Positions 58,950 through 64,000 of a stretch of DNA of 64,000 nt are shown one piece after another. How positions within the stretch are numbered: position 1 is the stretch's first letter; every line of letters begins with the position of its first letter. The notes under the pieces are model-generated. The model worked only from the letters and a program-made list of their open reading frames with translations, ran no database searches and was not told the DNA's origin. Source of the DNA: Rhea pennata (lineage: Eukaryota; Chordata; Aves; Rheiformes; Rheidae); contig NC_084670.1 of assembly GCF_028389875.1 (NCBI RefSeq), forward strand, positions 36,663,155 to 36,727,154, given 5' to 3'. Made by a program: the position numbers and the translations under genes.

Positions 58950-59917
58950 GAGACTGCACGAGGAAACTCAGGTGGGAGCAGATGCTACGATAAGCAGTGC
59001 AAAAAGATACGCTGTGGAGTCAAAGATGCAATCTAATGCTGACCTTATTGTAAAAAGATGCCGCAGCTGTTGTGCAGGTAACCCCCAAATTTAGAAGAAG
59101 CCACCAATGGGAGAAGTAAGAAGAGGATTAACCCCAGGGGAACAGTGGCAGATAGATTTCTCTGAATTGCCTAAATGTGGTCATACTGATTTGTTTTGGT
59201 AGATACCTTTTCTGGCTGGGAAGCTTTCCCATGCTCCACCAGTGGCGCAAAAGAAGTGATTGGGATTTTACTACAAGAAATAATTCCTCGATTTGGGATG
59301 CCTGAAGGTATAAAATGAGGTCCATTGTCTGAGGACATCTGGGATGTAGTTCAGGGAACATGAGAGTTTTTACGCACTCAGACCGTAGAACGGCAGCGCA
59401 GCTTAGTAAAATTTGTCAAGAAACATCTCTAAAGTGGCCAGTAGCTTTTCCAATAGCGCTTTTGAGGATTCAGATACAGCCCAGGACAAGAACTAGGATC
59501 ATCCCTTACGAGGTGCTGTACGGAAAACCGTACCAGGTCCCCTTAATACCTGGGGAACCCCATATAGTGGGTGAGGCAGACTTACGCTTATATTTGATCT
59601 CCCTAGAAAAGGCAGTGGTAGCCCGCCCTTAGAGGAGATACGTCATTCTCGCTGGACCACTCGCTTTGGACACTCGGGTCCACCTGTATCAGCCAGGTGA
59701 TTGGCTTTACCTGAAATCCTGGAACTCAGAAACCCTCCAGGAAAAGTGGAAAGGCCTGCGACAGGTACTTTTGACAACATATGCCTCCCTCAGATTAGAG
59801 GGAGTGGAGCCCTGGGTCCACTGTACGCAAGTAAAATTGTCTCCACGCCCTGTTCAGTGGCCCACAGTTGCAACTAAGGACCCGCTCAAACTAAAACTCC
59901 AGAGGGTGAACCTCTGA
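58950..59917 (+). pseudogene. Retroviral integrase remnant
   Basis: Zinc-binding Cys-Cys segment at about 59055-59085, first catalytic Asp in WQIDFSELP near 59145-59170, several stops across the core, then an open C-terminal region (59666-59917) with the GDWLYLKSW and EKWKGLRQVLLTT motifs typical of gammaretroviral integrases. Mirror about 48190-47221. Confidence 0.8.
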
Positions 59918-59989
59918 AGGACTGAGCATCAGGATGCAGGGATTATTTTGATGATGATGTTTGTGATATTAATCCTGGTCATCCTGGTA

Positions 59990-60300
59990 TGACACCTATC
60001 TGCCTCTAGAGACCCCCGTGACTCCGAAAAACAGCCCCTCGTGGACTCAATGCACACACGTAATGATATGTAAGTATAAAAGCGAATTCTTGGAAAAGTA
60101 ATGAATACCCAAATTAATTCCAGGAATTGTAATGAATATGTATGAGGGGTATCGGCTAAAAGCTCAACAAATCGTGGTCTCAGGGGGCGTATTAGGTGGA
60201 AGGATCCGCTATGCCCCCGGCACCTATTAAAGGAATGCCTGCTTTTTCATGCTACCTTGGTGTTAAGGAGTTTTATTTTCCATTCTTTTGGGTAACCTTT
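59990..60300 (+). repeat. LTR 2 (right arm)
   Basis: Starts near TGACACCTATC. It has TATAAAA at about 60077 and an ATTAAA-type polyadenylation signal at about 60226. The short segment before it (59935-59989) encodes a run of hydrophobic residues, possibly an env membrane-anchor remnant. Confidence 0.8.
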
Positions 60301-60302
60301 TC

Positions 60303-60320
60303 TGGCACCCCAGATGGGAC
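60303..60320 (+). other. Primer-binding-site-like sequence 2
   Basis: TGGCACCCCAGATGGGAC; 16 of 18 bases match the complement of the 3' end of tRNA-Arg(CCU) as I recall it. Mirror: 46835-46818. Confidence 0.6.
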
Positions 60321-60695
60321 ATTGCTTCTGAGTCTCGATGGATCCATGGGATTGCTGCATCTCCAGCTGGCACTGAGGGATTGTCAGGGAGAACCTCTGA
60401 TCCCCGGACCCGAGACCTCCGAGCAAGGTCCCCTGCTGAAAGGTAAAGGCATTCCTCTTAAAAGAAAGAAAAGGGAAAAAAAGAAGGGAGATCCTGAGGC
60501 AGGATACCTGTCCGTAGGATGTGGCAGTGAAAGCCTTGCAGGATTGGCCTCTAAAGGTAGCTAAAGCAAGGGAGGGTAAGGTAACTCTGACAAGCGTGGA
60601 AGGATCCACTACGTCCCTAGCGCCTGTTAAAGGAATGCCTGCTCCTTAATGCTACAGTGGTGTTAAGGAGTTTTGTTTTCCACTTTTTCGGAACA
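60321..60695 (+). other. Second leader plus truncated third LTR
   Basis: 60321-60596 is homologous to the leader after LTR 1 (CCAGCTGGCAC, GGTAAAGGCATTCCTCT). It is followed at 60597 by the last roughly 100 bp of an LTR. So LTR 2 is both the 3' LTR of one element and the 5' LTR of the next. Confidence 0.7.
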
Positions 60696-61084
60696 CCTAT
60701 GGCAGGGCAGATTGACCTGAGAACGTGGAGGTGGTACACTGTGAAGGGCTAATGCCCAGTGTTGTCCCTGCTTGGGCCTTCTGAGTCCCCGGGGTTTTTC
60801 TCTGCTTGTGTGTCACCCACCAGTCCTTGTGTTGCGGTAAGGTTCTCTGCTAACAGCCCTGCTGACAGCTAGCAGACCTGAGATGGGGCTCCTGGAGAAG
60901 TGACTTTGGGTAAGCCTGTGCTCCAGGATGAATGCGAGGCAGCTATTTTGCTTGGCTGTGTTGCATGTATTAACACTGAGAGATTATGCTTGTGTGCCCC
61001 CTGGGCTTAAGTCTTCTGCTTGGGTGGGAGGCGTGTGGCAGCTTTTGGTGAGTCTCTCACCTGATGTCTCCTTCTGGCTTCTAG

Positions 61085-61937
61085 GTTTTTAAATGAGCAA
61101 GACCTGGGCAAAGCCACAAAAGGAGCTGTTGCCAAACCAATCTGAAGAGCTTGCCCGGCAATAGAAGGGAGAAGGCAGCTCTGAGGAGCTGAGCGATGTG
61201 AGAGGTGATGTAACAGCAGACCCTGCTGTTGAGACTCTGGAGGCAAGGAAGCGGTAGGACAGGAAATCTCGGTGAGTGGGGAGAAGGTGGTGCCCTAGAA
61301 AGGGAGAGCTGCACACTTGAGGGAGTCGGAAGGGGCCACGAGGAGGCTGGACTTAGTCCGTAGTAGCCCATGTGTGAGGATGCTGAGCTGTCCCTCTTGT
61401 GAGCCCTGTCCCCGAGATGCAGTTGTGAAGAGCTGCATTTCAGGCCAGCGCCTGCTCTCCCGAGCACACCAATGCTGTGGAGGTGCTGGGAGAAATGCTG
61501 CAGCAGTGAGGATCTGCAGAGGGTGCGGTGAGGTGAGGCGGCAGGAGAAACAGATTGCGGAACCTCCTGCTCCTCGCGGGCTTGGCTCCTGAGCACACTC
61601 CTGCAAACTGCCTGGGTGGTGCATTTGCAGAGGGCTGCCACCAAGTGCGGGGCACTGTGCGCAGAAAGGAGGAAAATGTGTGCAGAAGGAATCACCTGAA
61701 GCCAGAGTCCCTGCAGGGGACAGGCAGATGAGAGAACTGGATTCGTGTGACAGATTTACGTAGTGCTGGTCCCTCAGTTGAGTGTCAAAAAGCACAGCTG
61801 TACGGCCGTGGAGGCTTCAAGGACAGCTTCCAGTGTGTTCGTTGCCTTTGATGGAGTCTTGCAAATGACTCCATGCTTTTCCGCATGTCTTTCCTGCTTG
61901 CCAGCCCATGACCTTGCAGGGAGAAGTTGTCAATAAA
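61085..61937 (+). other. Candidate non-coding or decayed transcript segment (right arm)
   Basis: Exon-like blocks 61085-61271 (acceptor TTCTAG, donor GTGAGT; one frame contains EELSDVRGDVTADPAVETLE but two TAG stops) and 61423-61527 (donor GTGAGG), then an AATAAA at 61932. The mirror of the first block is 46053-45867. It could be an lncRNA or pseudogene; no family recognised. Confidence 0.3.
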
Positions 61938-61957
61938 GCCAAAGGACAGAAGAGGGG

Positions 61958-61997
61958 CTGTGCTGTGCTGTGCTGTGCTGTGCTGTGCTGTGCTGTG
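61958..61997 (+). repeat. CTGTG pentanucleotide, 8 units (right arm)
   Basis: Perfect (CTGTG)8, two units fewer than the mirror. It lies about 20 bp after an AATAAA (61932-61937). Confidence 0.97.
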
Positions 61998-62484
61998 GGG
62001 AGGGCCTAGACTAATGGTCGCCCTGTGAGTTGGGCAGACTTTGCTGGCAGTGCCTGTACAGAGGTCAGGGTCAGGCTCTTTGAGTCCAGTGGCTGGAGGC
62101 AGTTGTAGTGGGGAGCTCACAGCGGTGGTGTTCCTTGATGTGCTGTACCTCTAGTAGCATGAATTAGTTCTATTAGCTTGAGCAGTAGCATTGTTTTGAT
62201 GCATAACTAAGACACGGTTTTGTAAGTCAGTTTTGTTGCCTGAAGGATTAGGATTGACTCCCAAGCATGCTGGTGTAAAGAAGAAGAAAGAAAACAGCCT
62301 GTTGCCTGCCGTGGCCGAGGAATGGAGCTGTTAATGTAGGCTTGGTTGGGAAAAGCAGGCGCTGGAGTTGAATGTCGTGTGACTGACTGTCCAGTCAGCG
62401 GATGCCTCCTGGGCTGTTGCGTGGGGTTTCCTCTGATCTCCGGTCCATCTGAAATGCCTCCTCTCTGTTTGTCTTGCGCTGTAG

Positions 62485-62659
62485 TTGCCACTTGAGGAGG
62501 AAGAGTGTCAGAGAAAAATGGTGGCTTTTGTCCAGACAAGTTCCAAATGAAGAGGAAAACGGCACAAGAGCAACTGGCAAAAACTGCGGTTTCTCTCTGC
62601 CTTGCCCACACAGAGAAGGAGAAGAAAGTGACCCAGAGGCTGGAGATGCCACAACAAGT
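62485..62659 (+). other. Exon-like segment with 23-bp insertion (right arm)
   Basis: Mirror of 44492-44643, with the same splice-like borders but 175 nt. An extra AAGTTCCAAATGAAGAGGAA-containing stretch shifts the frame that is open on the left. Confidence 0.45.
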
Positions 62660-62849
62660 GTAAGTTTATGCCAGCTCCTGCCAAGGCCCAGGGGAGTGCA
62701 GCAGCATGGATTGCTGTGCTGCAGGGTTGCGGATCCTGGGTCTCGGGTGGATGCGGCACCCTCTGCTCGTTGCAGGATTATGTAGTTGCCACCTTTTACC
62801 ATAGGAATTGTGCTGTTCCCACCTGAGATTGTTGCAGGAATTACACAGT

Positions 62850-64000
62850 CACCACCTGCTACCGTAGGCATTACGCAGTATCATTGGATACCTGCGGGAC
62901 TGTTGAGTAGTGTATCAGTAGTAACGTTGCAGGGTTTTGTGTTCCATTTCTTGAAAGTCATGTTATCAGCATTCAGGTGGGTCAGCTGATGGGCTTGTGG
63001 GCATGCTGGGGAGACAAGGCCTGTGTTGCATGTTGTTTGGGGAGCAATTCAACCTCCTGTGGCACACAGCTAGTTACTGAATGTCCTAGTACCAATGGTC
63101 GACCTTTTTCTGGGATGGTAGCTGCTGCTGCAGCTGATCTGATGCATGTGGGAGCTCCTTGTGCAGCTGGATCCAAGTGAGCAGGGTAGTGTGCCACCAG
63201 CCTTTGATGGGGACCTGCTTTTTGAGTTAAAGCCCCACTGGCTCCCTGCTTTTGTTCATGTCTCTGTAGGTTAAAAGGTTTTGTGTAGCCTGGAAGTCCT
63301 GAGGCTGGGGCAGAAGCTAGGGCGCCTTTTATAGCTTGAAAAGCCTTTTCTCATTCCGGTCCCCATTTGGTAGCTTCTACTTCGTCCTTTTTAATTGCCT
63401 CTGTCAAGTGGCAGTTAAAATTTTCTCATCTCTCCTAACCCTGGTGTCCATGGTGGGCAAAACCCATCTGCTTCTAAAATCCTCGTAACAGTTTTTTTTG
63501 TAACTGGTTAAGGAAATTCAGCGATGGCTCTTACCCTTTCTGGATCAGTTATTTCCTGCCGCTCCTTCTGAATGAATCCCAAATACTTCACCTCTGTACA
63601 ACACAGGTGGAGCTTAGATGGAGATGCGCAATGCCCTTTAGTTGCTAATGCAGTGCATAAATGTATAGTATCCTTTAAACAATCATCATAGTTTTTACTT
63701 GCTTTCAGTAAGTCCATCCACATATTGTATTCAAGCTAATCCACCAGGTAACTCAGTATCTTTTCAATCTTCCTTCAATATTCAAGTGAATATGGTAGAA
63801 GACCCAGTAAATGCTTGTGGAAGTCCACATTAACTACTGTCTTTTCCAAGCACAGGCAAGTAAGGGTGGGCTCTCTTCATCTATTGGAACGCTAAATAAT
63901 GCGGCAGTCCAGTCAATCACAGTAGGATATCCAGCCCAGTGTGGTATTTGAAAAAGTGTAGTAGAGCTGTCGGTTGCCACTGGGTGCGGAACTCTAACAC
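62850..64000 (-). pseudogene. Second gammaretrovirus-like pol fragment, opposite strand
   Basis: On -, from the window edge: RT palm region, a Val-Asp-Gly catalytic region near 63720, then KLHLCCTEVKYLGFIQKERQ (63650-63560 approx.), then connection/RNase H-like sequence crossing 63073 into the P2 arm. Many stops. Truncated by the window edge. Confidence 0.75.

Larger units (their letters stand above)
56051..60695 (+). mobile_element. Degraded gammaretrovirus-like provirus (right arm)
   Basis: Order on +: LTR (56051-56358), primer site, leader and gag remnant, protease, RT, RNase H, integrase, LTR (59990-60300), primer site, second leader, truncated third LTR (60597-60695). The 3.6-kb interior is far shorter than a complete gammaretrovirus; most of gag, part of RT/RNase H and env are missing. 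Transcription would run outward from the P2 spacer. Confidence 0.87.
56219..63073 (-). repeat. Palindrome P2, right arm
   Basis: Inverted partner of 44078-50883. The provirus here reads +, outward from the spacer. Differences from the left arm include 8 instead of 10 CTGTG units, an extra 23 bp at about 62540, and an extra segment near 57020-57045. Beyond 63073 the retroviral pol sequence of the arm simply continues, whereas the left arm is joined to unrelated minisatellite DNA. Confidence 0.95.

Noticed and set aside
1..64000. Palindromes as pure assembly artefacts
   Set aside because: Arms differ by specific indels (755 bp, about 226 bp, 23 bp, repeat units) and substitutions, and have different flanks; still worth confirming with spanning reads.
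1..64000. CRISPR arrays, tRNA or rRNA genes, bacterial operons
   Set aside because: None seen; direct repeats present are tandem exon units, minisatellites or LTRs.

Overview
This is vertebrate, almost certainly avian, DNA. It has spliced genes with GT-AG introns, several CR1 retroposon 3' ends of the bird type, two CpG islands and degraded gammaretrovirus-like proviruses. Nothing bacterial is present. The architecture is dominated by two large inverted repeats lying side by side. Palindrome 1 (P1) has arms at 1-18550 and 22192-41702 around a 3.6-kb spacer; its outer end may lie beyond the left edge of the window. Palindrome 2 (P2) has arms at 44078-50883 and 56219-63073 around a 5.3-kb spacer. 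The arms of each pair are nearly identical over most of their length but differ by real insertions and deletions. Such ampliconic, retrovirus-rich organisation is typical of avian sex-chromosome (especially W) sequence, but chromosome and species cannot be proved from this window. || P1: each arm carries one copy of an ATAD2-like AAA+ ATPase/chromatin gene. The left copy reads + (exons 1487-14239) and the right copy reads - (exons 41943-26395), so they converge on the spacer. Exons covering the acidic N-terminal region, the first AAA+ module, the degenerate second AAA+ module and the extreme C-terminus can be placed by splice sites and phase. The bromodomain exons were not found. Both copies share an in-frame TGA in the exon after the AAA1 arginine-finger region, and a small acidic exon is present as three tandem 111-nt frame-preserving copies. 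The left arm has two further lesions: intron 14 is lost, fusing two exons, and about 750 bp containing the terminal exon is gone. An intron in both arms holds a 297-bp insert copied from a Pro/Asp-type minisatellite at 43540-43832, flanked by a 106-bp direct duplication. The P1 spacer has a CR1, a CpG island and a small splice-bounded exon. || 41944-44077 lies between the palindromes and contains pyrimidine-rich and CCGGCC-type minisatellites. || P2: each arm contains, from the inner side outward, a truncated gammaretrovirus-like provirus (LTR, leader, gag remnant, protease, RT, RNase H, integrase, second LTR, second leader, partial third LTR), about 2 kb of unidentified sequence with exon-like segments, and a pol fragment of another provirus in the opposite direction. 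That pol fragment continues past the arm to the right edge of the window. The P2 spacer contains a very GC-rich CpG island (about 52280-53700). All retroviral reading frames are broken.
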